Shown one piece after another: positions 1-7,593 of a stretch of DNA of 64,000 bases. Origin of the DNA: Planctomycetaceae bacterium (GTDB lineage: Bacteria > Planctomycetota > Phycisphaerae > Sedimentisphaerales > Anaerohalosphaeraceae); NCBI GenBank assembly GCA_021372945.1, contig JAJFTK010000114.1, forward strand, positions 62,001-126,000, written 5' to 3'. The notes under the pieces are model-generated. The model made no database searches. It was not told the origin of the DNA and saw only the letters and a program-made list of their open reading frames with translations. Made by a program: the position numbers and the translations under genes. Each line of letters begins with the position of its first letter. The stretch's first letter is position 1.

Positions 1-121
1 CGCGCGAGACGCTGACAAACGAACACATGCCCAGGAACGTGGTCAGCAGGATGTTGTTGGTAAAAACGGACGCGAACAGCGTCACGACCATTAACCAAAG
101 CTCCGCGTTGATATTGTCCAT
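1..121 (-). CDS. nqrE: NqrE, Na+-translocating NADH:quinone reductase subunit E (N-terminal part only)
   Basis: The first 40 residues of a membrane subunit are visible before the gene leaves the window. They start MDNINAELWL and run into a transmembrane segment with TNNILLTTFLGMC, close to the NqrE/RnfA signature in which a conserved Cys in the first helices helps bind the intramembrane iron centre. The ATG at 121 lies 16 bases after the nqrD stop, with GAGG upstream. Position as the last visible gene of nqrB-C-D-E supports the call. RnfA is the close alternative and is disfavoured only because nqrC and nqrD look Nqr-type. Confidence 0.8.
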   Translation of the reverse strand, partial: MDNINAELWLMVVTLFASVFTNNILLTTFLGMCSFVSVSR

Positions 122-137
122 CGGCTTGGATCCTCAA

Positions 138-782
138 CTATTTTCCGCCCGTTTGGGCAGGAACTTTTTCTTTCGTCCAGATCGACCGGCACAGCCAGAT
201 CATGCAGGCCAGCGTGAAGAAGGCCCCCGGCGGCATGACCATGATCACCCACTTATCCCAATAGGGACCCGAGAAAAACGGAACGGGCCAGCCCAGGAAG
301 GTTCCCATGCCGGTCATTTCCCGCGTGGCGGCAATGGCCAGCAGAATGGACGAATAGCCAAGGCCGTTGAAGAAGCCGTCCAGGAACGAAGGTCCGGGCG
401 GATTGGAAATGGCAAAGGCCTCGCAGCGGCCCATGAGGATGCAGTTGGTGATGATCAGGCCGACATACGGCCCCAGATTGCGGCTCATTTCGGGCCAATA
501 CGCCTTGAGAAGGATATCGACGATGATGACATAGAAGGCCATGATGAGCGTTTGCACCATCATGCGTATATTTCGCGGCGTCCAGTCCCTTAGTATCGAC
601 ACGGTCCAGCAGCTCAGCGCCGTCACCAGGGTCAGTGAGATGCACATGACGGCCGTATTGAGGATCACATTGGTCACGGCCAGCGTGCTGCAGATGCCCA
701 GGATCTGGCGAAAGATCGGGTTGTCGTACCAGAGGCCGTCCATGATGATGGCGCCGGCGGGTTTTACGGGTTGGGGGCTCAT
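138..782 (-). CDS. nqrD: NqrD, Na+-NQR membrane subunit D
   Basis: 214-residue integral membrane subunit of the sodium pump that couples NADH:quinone electron transfer to Na+ export. The protein has about six hydrophobic segments and carries typical NqrD stretches: DNPIFRQILGICSTLAVT near residue 20, VGLIITNCILMGRCEAFA around 108-125, and PSFLDGFFNGLGYS around 130-145. The length matches the NqrD family (about 210). It overlaps nqrC by four bases (ATGA) and has AAGGAG before the ATG, so translation is coupled. The paralogue RnfE is the alternative, but the GICSTLAVT and LIITNCI wording is closer to NqrD. Confidence 0.9.
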   Translation of the reverse strand: MSPQPVKPAGAIIMDGLWYDNPIFRQILGICSTLAVTNVILNTAVMCISLTLVTALSCWTVSILRDWTPRNIRMMVQTLIMAFYVIIVDILLKAYWPEMSRNLGPYVGLIITNCILMGRCEAFAISNPPGPSFLDGFFNGLGYSSILLAIAATREMTGMGTFLGWPVPFFSGPYWDKWVIMVMPPGAFFTLACMIWLCRSIWTKEKVPAQTGGK

Positions 783-1390
783 GATGACGGCTCCTTGACA
801 CCCTGGGATTCAAGCCAGCGGACCAGGCTGTCGTTGATCAGCTTTTCCAGTCGCACGCTGGTTTGCGTGGCGCCGGTGACGGCGTGCACTTCGTTGTCGC
901 TGAGCTGCTGGGCGGCGGGCCGGATGCCGATGGGCTTGGCCGTAGGCTTGATCTTAACCCCGGGGAATTGTTTTTTAAAATCATTCTCGTCGATCCGCGC
1001 GCCCAGGCCGGGAGTTTCGGTCTGTTCATAGAACGTGATGCCGCTGACCGTGCGCTTATCGGCGGCGATGCCGAGGATGCCTCGGATGTTATCCCAAAAG
1101 CCCTGGCCGGCAAACGGAACGGCATAGCCCTGCACCTGCCCATCCTTGGAATAGATGTAAGACTTGCTCTTTTCGTCCAGCTTGAACTGTTGGGTAAACA
1201 TTTGATGGACCTGCTGATTGGCCACTGGTTTTACATCTATGAAAGCGCCAACGACCGCCCTTTCGAAGGCCATCTGGACATTGACCTCGATCTTGTCCCG
1301 CGTGTAGCGAGAAAAGCCGATCAGCAAGGCGCTGAGCAGGACGGTAATGACAAACATATAGACAACGGGATACCAGGGCTTGTCTCTCAT
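779..1390 (-). CDS. nqrC: NqrC, FMN-bearing subunit of Na+-NQR
   Basis: 203-residue subunit with one N-terminal membrane anchor (about residues 8-28) and an outward-facing FMN domain. The covalent FMN attachment motif is seen as VTGATQTS near residue 172, where the second Thr is the expected phosphodiester-linked residue. The stretch GITFYEQTETPGLGA (about 118-132) is the NqrC signature. At 203 residues it is shorter than proteobacterial NqrC (about 255) and close in length to RnfG, but the sequence around GFWDNIRGILG is Nqr-like. The ATG overlaps the nqrB stop by four bases and has AAAGGAG inside the nqrB tail. Confidence 0.87.
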   Translation of the reverse strand: MRDKPWYPVVYMFVITVLLSALLIGFSRYTRDKIEVNVQMAFERAVVGAFIDVKPVANQQVHQMFTQQFKLDEKSKSYIYSKDGQVQGYAVPFAGQGFWDNIRGILGIAADKRTVSGITFYEQTETPGLGARIDENDFKKQFPGVKIKPTAKPIGIRPAAQQLSDNEVHAVTGATQTSVRLEKLINDSLVRWLESQGVKEPSS

Positions 1391-2520
1391 GCGGCGGCTC
1401 CTTTGGGCTCATCGCCGTGTTTGCCGCGGCCCTGCCAGGCTTTAACCGAATAGTCGAGGATCGGCCCAAACATATTGCCCAAGAGAATGGCAAACATGAG
1501 ACCGCCGTTGAAGATGGAAAAGTTACGGATGACGAGCGCCGAAACGGCGATGATGAGTCCATAGAGGATCCGGGCGATCTCGGTGCGCGGCGAACTGACG
1601 GGGTCGGTGGCCATGAAGAACGCGCCAAGCAGAAAACCGCCGCCCAGCAGAGCGGTGAGCGCATCCTGAACAGGAGGAACCCCCAGCCAATAGAGCACCT
1701 GGCTGAAAATCGCATACGGAACGATCACGGAAAGAATAATCGTGCGGTTGGCCGTTTTGGTCCAGAAGAGATAAACGCCGCCGATGAGGATGAGCAGCAC
1801 GCTGGTGACGCCCATGGTGCCGCTGACGCAGCCAAAGAAGAGCCGGCTCTGCAAGCGCCAATACGACACGGCGACCGCCTGATCCTCGGCAATAACAAAC
1901 GGGACCTCGTTTGAAAGCCCTTTGAACGTGCGGCCCTCGCGAGTCATTTCCTGCACGTCTGCCTGGCGCGGCGCTTGCACAGGGTCCTTGAGGGTGATCA
2001 GCGCGCCGTTTTTCATGTAGGCCATGGGGGTAGCGCCCGTCACCGCCGCCTGCGAATCGGCGCCGCTGCCTGTGGACCATCGATCCAGGGCGCCCCACGG
2101 GCCCTGAGCGGCAGGATACCACTGAGCGGTGAGGGCGACGGGAAAACAAATATAGACGAAACATCGCCCGGCCATGGCGGGGTTAAAGATATTGCGTCCA
2201 AAACCGCCGAACACCTCTTTGGAGAAGATAACGGCGATCCCCATCCCGATAAAGAGGACATGCCAGCCGACGCCGGGAGGCATGATGAGGGCAAACAGCA
2301 CGGCCGTTACAAATACCGCCTCGCTGACGGGTTCATTGCGAGCGCGGCAGAACAGCCATTCGAAAAGAAACCCGGCAGCGACGCAGAACAGGACCATCAC
2401 CAGCGAGCGCCAGCCAAAGAAATAGACGGCCCCCGCAACACAGGGCAGCAGCGCCGCAACCACTTTGCGCATAATGACCTGCTTGCGAAGCAATGCCGGT
2501 TTCTTTGCCGTTTGCGCCAT
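1387..2520 (-). CDS. nqrB: NqrB, large membrane subunit of Na+-NQR with covalent FMN
   Basis: 377-residue polytopic membrane protein carrying the Na+ path and a covalent FMN. Visible family marks are SKEVFGGFGRNIFNPAM near residues 108-124, the FMN motif VTGATPM near 165, and GAFFMATDPVSSP near 298. The ATG at 2520 is preferred over an in-frame TTG six bases upstream, although neither has a strong ribosome binding site. It heads the visible nqrBCDE order, but nqrA, which usually comes first, is not upstream: the next 100 bases are non-coding and a rubrerythrin-like gene follows. RnfD is the alternative. NqrD and NqrC sequence wording favours Nqr. Confidence 0.87.
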   Translation of the reverse strand: MAQTAKKPALLRKQVIMRKVVAALLPCVAGAVYFFGWRSLVMVLFCVAAGFLFEWLFCRARNEPVSEAVFVTAVLFALIMPPGVGWHVLFIGMGIAVIFSKEVFGGFGRNIFNPAMAGRCFVYICFPVALTAQWYPAAQGPWGALDRWSTGSGADSQAAVTGATPMAYMKNGALITLKDPVQAPRQADVQEMTREGRTFKGLSNEVPFVIAEDQAVAVSYWRLQSRLFFGCVSGTMGVTSVLLILIGGVYLFWTKTANRTIILSVIVPYAIFSQVLYWLGVPPVQDALTALLGGGFLLGAFFMATDPVSSPRTEIARILYGLIIAVSALVIRNFSIFNGGLMFAILLGNMFGPILDYSVKAWQGRGKHGDEPKGAAA

Positions 2521-2628
2521 AACCAAGCTGGAAATCTCAATCCGATTTCGTTACGTTCTAGCCGTGTGCCGTAACAGTTTACGCGTGCCGCGTCAAAGGC
2601 AAGCTAAATGCCTGAACTCTTACGCGGC

Positions 2629-3120
2629 TCACTTGATCGATTGAAGTCGGCCGCCGATCGTCGAAACGTGCGCCATTTCCTCGATAATAATGGATTGAAC
2701 GCGCTGTTTGGCGGACTTGCTGGCGACCATATCCTTGATCCCCACGTAAAAGGCGATCGAGTTCTTCTCCGCCTGCAAGGCGATCTTGAGGATCTCGGTC
2801 ATGCTCTCGCGGCCGGTCAGTTTTTCGGTGGGGCTGACCTTGCCCTCGGTGCCGTGGAAATCGGCCATGGTGCGCAGATACTGGGCAACCTGGTTGTCGG
2901 GGTCAAAGGTCGTCACTTCCTTTTCATCTTGGGATAGCTGCCGGCGCATCTCGGCAAAGGTCTTTTCATGTCCGGCCTCCATCTCGGCCAGGCTCACGAG
3001 CATGCTTTTGGTGGCCTTGTCCTGGGCCTTTTCGCTCGCTTCCCTGTAGAAGACGGCGGCATTGCGTTCGATCTCTTCGGCCATTTCAAAAACTTCATCG
3101 GCGTTAAATGTGATGCTCAT
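2629..3120 (-). CDS. Rubrerythrin-like ferritin-fold di-iron protein lacking the rubredoxin domain
   Basis: 163-residue four-helix-bundle protein. Di-iron ligand motifs occur in two pairs: EEIERNAAVFYREASE near 15 and EMEAGHEKTF near 47, then LQAEKNSIAFY near 117 and IIEEMAHVSTI near 145. There is no C-terminal CxxC...CxxC, so it is a rubrerythrin-like domain alone. Proteins of this kind act as peroxidases or iron-handling proteins; the electron donor cannot be told from sequence. The start at 3120 is set by GGAGG six bases upstream and by the ferritin stop at 3131; a longer in-frame reading would run through the ferritin gene. It is the last gene of the oxygen-defence cluster. Confidence 0.85.
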   Translation of the reverse strand: MSITFNADEVFEMAEEIERNAAVFYREASEKAQDKATKSMLVSLAEMEAGHEKTFAEMRRQLSQDEKEVTTFDPDNQVAQYLRTMADFHGTEGKVSPTEKLTGRESMTEILKIALQAEKNSIAFYVGIKDMVASKSAKQRVQSIIIEEMAHVSTIGGRLQSIK

Positions 3121-3130
3121 CGTACCTCCA

Positions 3131-3646
3131 TCAGGCTTGTTCTGCGGCCGGCGGCACAAAGGTCCGCTGGGCCATTTCCTTATCCAGTATGTACAGACCG
3201 CCGGCGGTTTCCCCGACGATCTCCAATTTGCCGAGTATGTCCATGGCGTTCTTTTCTTCCTCGATCTGCTCATTGACAAACCACTGGAGCATCGGGGAAG
3301 CGGCGTGATCCTTCTCGGCGGCGGCCAGGTCAACCAGGTCATTGATCAGGCCGGTGACCTTTTCTTCATGGCCAAGGGCCTCTTTGAAGATCTCGGTGAC
3401 ATTCTTCCAGTCGATTGGCGGCGCATCAATGGCAGCCAGGACGACCTTGCCGCCGCGTTCGATGATGTGCTGGAAGAATTTCATGGCATGGGTCATTTCC
3501 TCCTGGGCCTGCACGCGCATCCAGTTGGCAAACCCGGGCAGATTCATCCGCTCCAGGGCCGCCGACATGGACAGGTAAAGGTAGGCCGAGTACGTTTCCG
3601 CGTTGATCTGCTGGTTAAACGCTTTTTCGATTTTTTTCTTGATCAT
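3131..3646 (-). CDS. ftnA: Bacterial non-haem ferritin
   Basis: 171-residue ferritin that oxidises Fe(II) and stores the mineral core in a 24-subunit shell. It begins MIKKKIEKAFNQQINAE, typical of FtnA. The ferroxidase ligands can be followed as the Glu of INAETYSAYLYL near 17, QAQEEMTHAMKF near 46-56 (ExxH), and WFVNEQIEEEKNA near 122-134. Length matches the family. It sits between desulfoferrodoxin and the rubrerythrin-like gene with short gaps, so it is probably co-transcribed. Storing iron next to peroxide-removing enzymes lowers Fenton chemistry. Confidence 0.93.
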   Translation of the reverse strand: MIKKKIEKAFNQQINAETYSAYLYLSMSAALERMNLPGFANWMRVQAQEEMTHAMKFFQHIIERGGKVVLAAIDAPPIDWKNVTEIFKEALGHEEKVTGLINDLVDLAAAEKDHAASPMLQWFVNEQIEEEKNAMDILGKLEIVGETAGGLYILDKEMAQRTFVPPAAEQA

Positions 3647-3674
3647 GGTCTTCTCCTGATTGTTTCATATCCCT

Positions 3675-4055
3675 TTAGGCGGAGGCTTTCCACAAGCCGT
3701 GCAGATTGCAGTACTCCCTGGCCGAGACGCTGACGGCATCGGTCATAAAGACCGCTTCCGGGGCCTGGCCGGGACGAAGGAACTGGCGGAGCACTTTGTC
3801 CTCCGTATTCAATTCGATCCACTCGATGTAATGCTTTTCCTCCATCGGGTGGGCGATAGAGCCGACCTTCACGCGGTAGCCGCCGGCGATCTTCTCGATG
3901 ACCGGCACATGTTTTTCCTTCGCGGCGTCGGTCGTATTCTCCGTCAGCCGTTTCATGGGCTGGCCGCAGCAGACCAGTTCACCGTCGCCGGCGTGGAGCA
4001 CTTCGGTCATGATGCCGCAGATGCTGCACCTGTAAACACTCAATTTTGCCGTCAT
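3675..4055 (-). CDS. dfx: Desulfoferrodoxin, superoxide reductase
   Basis: 126-residue two-domain superoxide reductase that reduces superoxide to H2O2 in the cytoplasm without making O2. The N-terminal desulforedoxin-type centre I has four cysteines, YRCSIC (about 9-13) and VCCGQPM (about 28-30). The catalytic centre II ligands are all present: EKHVPV near 47, [11 protein letters not shown] near 67-77, and CNLHGLW near the C-terminus, giving the usual four His and one Cys. The family length is about 125. The neighbours (flavodiiron protein upstream, ferritin downstream) match clusters of strict anaerobes. No separate rubredoxin gene lies in the cluster. Confidence 0.95.
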   Translation of the reverse strand: MTAKLSVYRCSICGIMTEVLHAGDGELVCCGQPMKRLTENTTDAAKEKHVPVIEKIAGGYRVKVGSIAHPMEEKHYIEWIELNTEDKVLRQFLRPGQAPEAVFMTDAVSVSAREYCNLHGLWKASA

Positions 4056-4090
4056 GGGTTTTTGTCCTTTCCATGGGGAAGTAAGTATCC

Positions 4091-5275
4091 TTATACCAAA
4101 CGAAGTTGACGATGCTTTGCAAGGATCTTGTCGGCCAGGCCGTCCAGGGCCGAGAAGGTCTCCTCCGCCGCCAGTCCTTTTGCCAGAACCGGGTCGAAGA
4201 GTTCCAGCTTCAGATTGCCGAGGAGTCCCGTGATCTGCTCGACCATTTTACTGCCCCAGCCGTAAGAGCCGATGATGCCGGCAAAGCGGGTCTTGGGACG
4301 CAGGGCGCCGAGCAGCGCGGCGCAGTAAATGGCCGCCGGGTGCGCCCCGACCAGCACGGTGGGGGCGGCGACAATGACGGTGGCGGCATCCACCAGATCG
4401 ATGACCAGTTCGCCCAGATCGACCGTGATGAGGTTTATCTGTTTTACGCCAACGCCGCGTTCGATCAGCGCATCGACGAAGTACTCGACCATGCCTCTTG
4501 TGCTGCCGTGCATCGAGACGTAGGCGATGATAACCTCGTTCTTGTGCTTGTCCTCATCGACCCAGTTCCTGTACGCGTCCAGGATCAGGGCGGGCCGGTC
4601 ATAGACGGGCCCGTGGCTGGGCGCGATGGTCTTGATCTGCAGCGGTTCGAGTTTTTTGAGATTGCCGCGGATCGAATTGCGGAACGGCATCATGATCTCG
4701 CCATAGTAGCGTTTGGCGGCTTCGAGGACCTTATGCTCGTCCTGCACGTAAAGAAACCCGCTGGCCTGGTGGGAGCCGAAGAAATCGCAACTGAAGAGGA
4801 TGCGGTCCTCCTGCAGCCAGGTACACATGGTTTCGGGCCAATGCACCCAGGGCGTGTAGAAAAATTGCAGCGTCTTATTGCCCAGCGAAAGGGTCTGCCC
4901 GTCTTTGACTTCGATGAAGGCGTCCGCATCCATATGAAGCAGGTCCATGAGCATGGATTTGCATTTGGGATTGGTCACGACCTTGGCATCGGGGTACATC
5001 AGCAAAACGTCCGGGATGCTGCCGGAATGGTCCTGCTCGGCATGGTTGCTGATGATATAATCGATCTTGTCGGCGCCTCGCCGGACAAGATGATCCATCA
5101 GCATCCCGGTCTTGGCCGGGTCAACGGTATCGATCAGGGCGGTCTTTTCACTGCCTTTGATCAGATAGGCATTGTAGCTGGTGCCGTGGGGCAAGGGGAT
5201 CAATTCATCAAAGAGGCGGCGATCCCAGTCCTGGACGCCAACGGAAAACACATTTTCGGTCAGTGTTGTCATCAT
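4091..5275 (-). CDS. fprA: Flavodiiron protein (A-type), O2/NO reductase
   Basis: 394-residue cytoplasmic enzyme that reduces O2 to water, or NO to N2O. The N-terminal metallo-beta-lactamase-like domain has the di-iron motif [10 protein letters not shown] near residue 79 (HxExDH), a His in WVHWPET near 145, the Asp in SCDFFGSH near 164, and the His in APSHGPVY near 225. The C-terminal flavodoxin domain starts near 250 with [14 protein letters not shown], the FMN phosphate loop. No extra rubredoxin or flavin reductase domain follows, so this is a class A protein. The ATG lies directly after the tpx stop and is doubled (ATGATG), with GGAAG inside the tpx end, implying coupling. Confidence 0.93.
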   Translation of the reverse strand: MMTTLTENVFSVGVQDWDRRLFDELIPLPHGTSYNAYLIKGSEKTALIDTVDPAKTGMLMDHLVRRGADKIDYIISNHAEQDHSGSIPDVLLMYPDAKVVTNPKCKSMLMDLLHMDADAFIEVKDGQTLSLGNKTLQFFYTPWVHWPETMCTWLQEDRILFSCDFFGSHQASGFLYVQDEHKVLEAAKRYYGEIMMPFRNSIRGNLKKLEPLQIKTIAPSHGPVYDRPALILDAYRNWVDEDKHKNEVIIAYVSMHGSTRGMVEYFVDALIERGVGVKQINLITVDLGELVIDLVDAATVIVAAPTVLVGAHPAAIYCAALLGALRPKTRFAGIIGSYGWGSKMVEQITGLLGNLKLELFDPVLAKGLAAEETFSALDGLADKILAKHRQLRLV

Positions 5276-5806
5276 CTACTTCCTTGCATACTCTGTGGAC
5301 GCCTGTTTGACTGCCTCAAGGACAGGCGCGTAATCGGGTTCCTGCGTGATCTCGGGAACCAACTGTTTATAGCGGATGATGCCATCGGCATCGACAATAA
5401 TAACGGCCCTGGCCAGGAGCCTTAGGCCCTTGATGAGCAAGCCGTACTTGGTCCCGAAGTCGGCCTGCTGGTAATCGGACCAGGTTGTAACCTGATCGAT
5501 CTGCGCGGCGCCGCACCAGCGTTTTTGGGCAAACGGCAAATCCATGCTGATGGTCAAGACGGTTACATTCTCGTCGAACTTGGCGGCCTCTTCATTGAAA
5601 CGCCGGGTTTCTCTGTCGCAGACGGGGGTGTCCAGCGACGGCACGGAGCAAATCACAACCGTGCGGCCGCGAAGCTGCTTGAACTCCACCTGTGTCAGAT
5701 CATTGGCGACGGCGGTGAAATTCGGCGCCCTCTGGCCGATCTTTACTTCATCTCCGATCAGTGTGAGCGGATTACTCTTCATTGTGATTGCGTTTTCCCG
5801 TTCCAT
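5276..5806 (-). CDS. tpx: Thiol peroxidase, Tpx (atypical 2-Cys peroxiredoxin)
   Basis: 176-residue peroxiredoxin that removes H2O2 and alkyl hydroperoxides. The peroxidatic Cys is in SLDTPVCDRETRRF near residue 61 and the resolving Cys in FAQKRWCGAAQI near 95, the Tpx arrangement. The start at 5806 is chosen because AGGAG lies about eight bases upstream; an in-frame extension to 5959 would add about 50 residues that overlap the rubrerythrin end and are absent from the family. It needs thioredoxin-type reduction, and no thioredoxin gene is in the cluster. Confidence 0.93.
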   Translation of the reverse strand: MERENAITMKSNPLTLIGDEVKIGQRAPNFTAVANDLTQVEFKQLRGRTVVICSVPSLDTPVCDRETRRFNEEAAKFDENVTVLTISMDLPFAQKRWCGAAQIDQVTTWSDYQQADFGTKYGLLIKGLRLLARAVIIVDADGIIRYKQLVPEITQEPDYAPVLEAVKQASTEYARK

Positions 5807-5955
5807 TTGCGTGCTCCTTTGACAGCCGATAATACCAGGAAGGCACATGAGCAGTCCCGATATTCGAAAGTACTGTTTCATTCTCCCGTTCATGGACGCA
5901 TGTCCTATACGAACGGGCGGCCCCGGTTGCCCAAGGCTCGCCCGGATGGGCTTCA

Positions 5956-6528
5956 TCAATAATTGACAGCCTCGATTTCAAAGTACGCTTGCGGGTGGTC
6001 GCAGGCGGGACATTTGGCCGGCGCTTGCAGCCCTTCGTGGACATAACCGCAGTTCCGGCAGACCCAGCGGGTAGGCTGGGCACGCTTGAACACACTGTCC
6101 TGAGCCAGGTTGTTCTTGAACGCCAAGTAACGATCCCGGTGCCTGGCCTCAGCGACGGCGACCCGCCGAAAGACCGCGGCGATCTCGCGGAATCCTTCTT
6201 CTTCGGCCGTCTGGGCCATTTCCGGATACATCTGTGTGGTCTCGTGATGTTCGCCGGCGGCGGCTTCGGCCAGGTTTTCGTGGGTCAATCCAATCACGCC
6301 GGCCGGAAAAGCAGCCACGATCTCGACCTGTCCGCCTTCGAGGAACTTGAAGAAACGCTTGGCATGTTCCTTTTCCTGGTTTGCCGTTTCCTCAAAAATG
6401 GCGGCTATTTGTTCGTAACCTTCCTTTTTCGCCTGAGCTGCAAAATACGTGTAACGGTTCCTTGCCTGGGCTTCGCCCGCGAACGCGGTCAAGAGGTTTT
6501 TCTCAGTCCTTGTCCCTTTCAAGCTCAT
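5956..6528 (-). CDS. rbr: Rubrerythrin with C-terminal rubredoxin domain
   Basis: 190-residue NADH-peroxidase component found in anaerobes. The N-terminal four-helix di-iron domain shows GEAQARNRYTYFA near 18, ANQEKEHAKRF near 50, GEHHETTQMY near 93 and AEARHRDRYLAF near 127. The C-terminal rubredoxin iron site is CRNCGYVH near 155 and CPACDHP near 173. AAAGGAAG stands about six bases before the ATG. It follows perR with an 86-base gap that is AT-rich and contains ACCTT-GAAA-AAGGT in minus-strand sense, so it may have its own promoter. Confidence 0.95.
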   Translation of the reverse strand: MSLKGTRTEKNLLTAFAGEAQARNRYTYFAAQAKKEGYEQIAAIFEETANQEKEHAKRFFKFLEGGQVEIVAAFPAGVIGLTHENLAEAAAGEHHETTQMYPEMAQTAEEEGFREIAAVFRRVAVAEARHRDRYLAFKNNLAQDSVFKRAQPTRWVCRNCGYVHEGLQAPAKCPACDHPQAYFEIEAVNY

Positions 6529-6614
6529 GCGGTACTTCCTTTCTTTCGTTGTTGTCTATTTAGTCAAAACAAACCTTTTTCAAGGTAGAATCTACAGGTT
6601 TTTTGCTGATTACC

Positions 6615-7091
6615 TCAATCTGAGCGTTTGGCAATATGATTAACCGCAGGGGCACAAACGGCGCACAGTCCTTCAAAATAAACGGTCTTGCGTAAGATCT
6701 TAACCCCTTCAAGTTCAGCGGGAACCTCAATGTGGTCAAATGGTTCGTGGTGGAAATCGACGATGCCGCCGCAGTTTAGACATCGGAAATGCTGGTGATC
6801 CTCAAGGCCGGCGTCATAACGCCTGGGCTGACCGGTGCCTTCGACAACAAAAGCGGCGCCGACCTGGGCAAGCGTTAAAAGCGTTCGATTGACCGTATCA
6901 AAGGAGATACTGCGGAAGCGAAGGCGGACTTGCTTGTACACCTCTTCGGCGGTTGGATGGGTCGGCATCTCGATCAACGTTCGGTAGATCTCCATCCGCT
7001 GAGGCGTGAGGCGCAAGCCATGTTCCCGGCAACGCAGTTGCAGGCCTTGCATTTTATCTTCCAAAGTCATATTTTCTGTTATAGTAGTCAT
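6615..7091 (-). CDS. perR: PerR-type peroxide-sensing Fur-family repressor
   Basis: 158-residue regulator. The winged-helix part spans about residues 15-85, with RLTPQRMEIYRTL and SISFDTVNRTLLTL as the recognition region. Two CxxC pairs (CLNCGG near 104 and CAVC near 143) form the structural zinc site. The regulatory metal site has His of MPTHPTAEEVY, HQHF, and IVDFHH, whose Asp matches the PerR Asp104 position; that Asp is what separates PerR from Fur. It is the first gene of the oxygen-defence cluster, so it probably represses it. The start region is AT-rich and holds TAGTAGT and ACTACTA as an inverted repeat across the start codon, possibly an autoregulatory site. Confidence 0.87.
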   Translation of the reverse strand: MTTITENMTLEDKMQGLQLRCREHGLRLTPQRMEIYRTLIEMPTHPTAEEVYKQVRLRFRSISFDTVNRTLLTLAQVGAAFVVEGTGQPRRYDAGLEDHQHFRCLNCGGIVDFHHEPFDHIEVPAELEGVKILRKTVYFEGLCAVCAPAVNHIAKRSD

Positions 7092-7239
7092 TACTAAATC
7101 ATATTTACTACTAACTCATAGCTTTGTTCGTTGAAATTTCAAGTTCTTGTTTTATATGAAAATAGAGGGAAAAAGCCTCTGGGAAAACCTGTGTTTGTAC
7201 TAAGGAAAATGCTTATTATTGATGGATCTGGCTTGTCTT

Positions 7240-7557
7240 CTATGAAGCTGAGAGTTTGAGACCAATTACGCCGGCGATTACCAGCAGCAGAAAGAAGATG
7301 CGAAGAGGCTGGGCAGGTTCATGGAACACGAAAACACCAATTAAGGCAACGCCTGCGGCCCCGATGCCGGTCCAGATCGCGTACGCCGTACCCAGGGGGA
7401 TGCTTTTGAGAGCAAGCGAAAGGAAATAGAAGCTTGCAATCATCAAGATCACGGTGGCCACGCTGGCGACGGGACGAGAAAAACTTTGCGACAGCTTTAG
7501 ACAAACGGCCCAGGCGACCTCAAATAAACCAGCGATTACCAGGTAAAACCACTGCAT
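7240..7557 (-). CDS. gdx: SMR-family exporter, Gdx/SugE guanidinium-exporter type
   Basis: 105-residue, four-helix small multidrug resistance protein of the inner membrane. The residues that define guanidinium exporters (Gdx) line up exactly: Glu13 and Trp16 in FEVAWAV, Ser42 in IASFYF, Tyr59 and Trp62 in [11 protein letters not shown]. It therefore more likely exports guanidinium against protons than works as an EmrE-type drug pump. AAAGGAG lies seven bases before the ATG. It follows the esterase gene by 36 bases in the same direction, so it may be read through from upstream. That gap is too short for a guanidine-I riboswitch and shows only a small GCCGG...CCGGC hairpin. Confidence 0.9.
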   Translation of the reverse strand: MQWFYLVIAGLFEVAWAVCLKLSQSFSRPVASVATVILMIASFYFLSLALKSIPLGTAYAIWTGIGAAGVALIGVFVFHEPAQPLRIFFLLLVIAGVIGLKLSAS

Positions 7558-7593
7558 GGAGCGCTCCTTTCACGGGGTCGCCGGCGCAACCGG

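Noticed and set aside
1..2520. Rnf complex (rnfDGEA) instead of Nqr
   Set aside because: Gene order fits both, and NqrC length is RnfG-like, but NqrD and NqrC motif text (GICSTLAVT, GITFYEQTETPGLG) is closer to Nqr. Kept as an alternative.
3121..3342. N-terminal extension of the rubrerythrin-like gene
   Set aside because: The extension lies inside the ferritin gene in another frame, while GGAGG marks the start at 3120.
4106..5425. A 439-codon open frame on the plus strand over the flavodiiron gene
   Set aside because: It is antisense to a gene with all catalytic residues and reads as mixed composition with no domain; long antisense frames are expected in GC-rich DNA.
7558..7593. Guanidine riboswitch upstream of gdx
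   Set aside because: Only 36 bases available and only a simple GCCGG/CCGGC hairpin is present.
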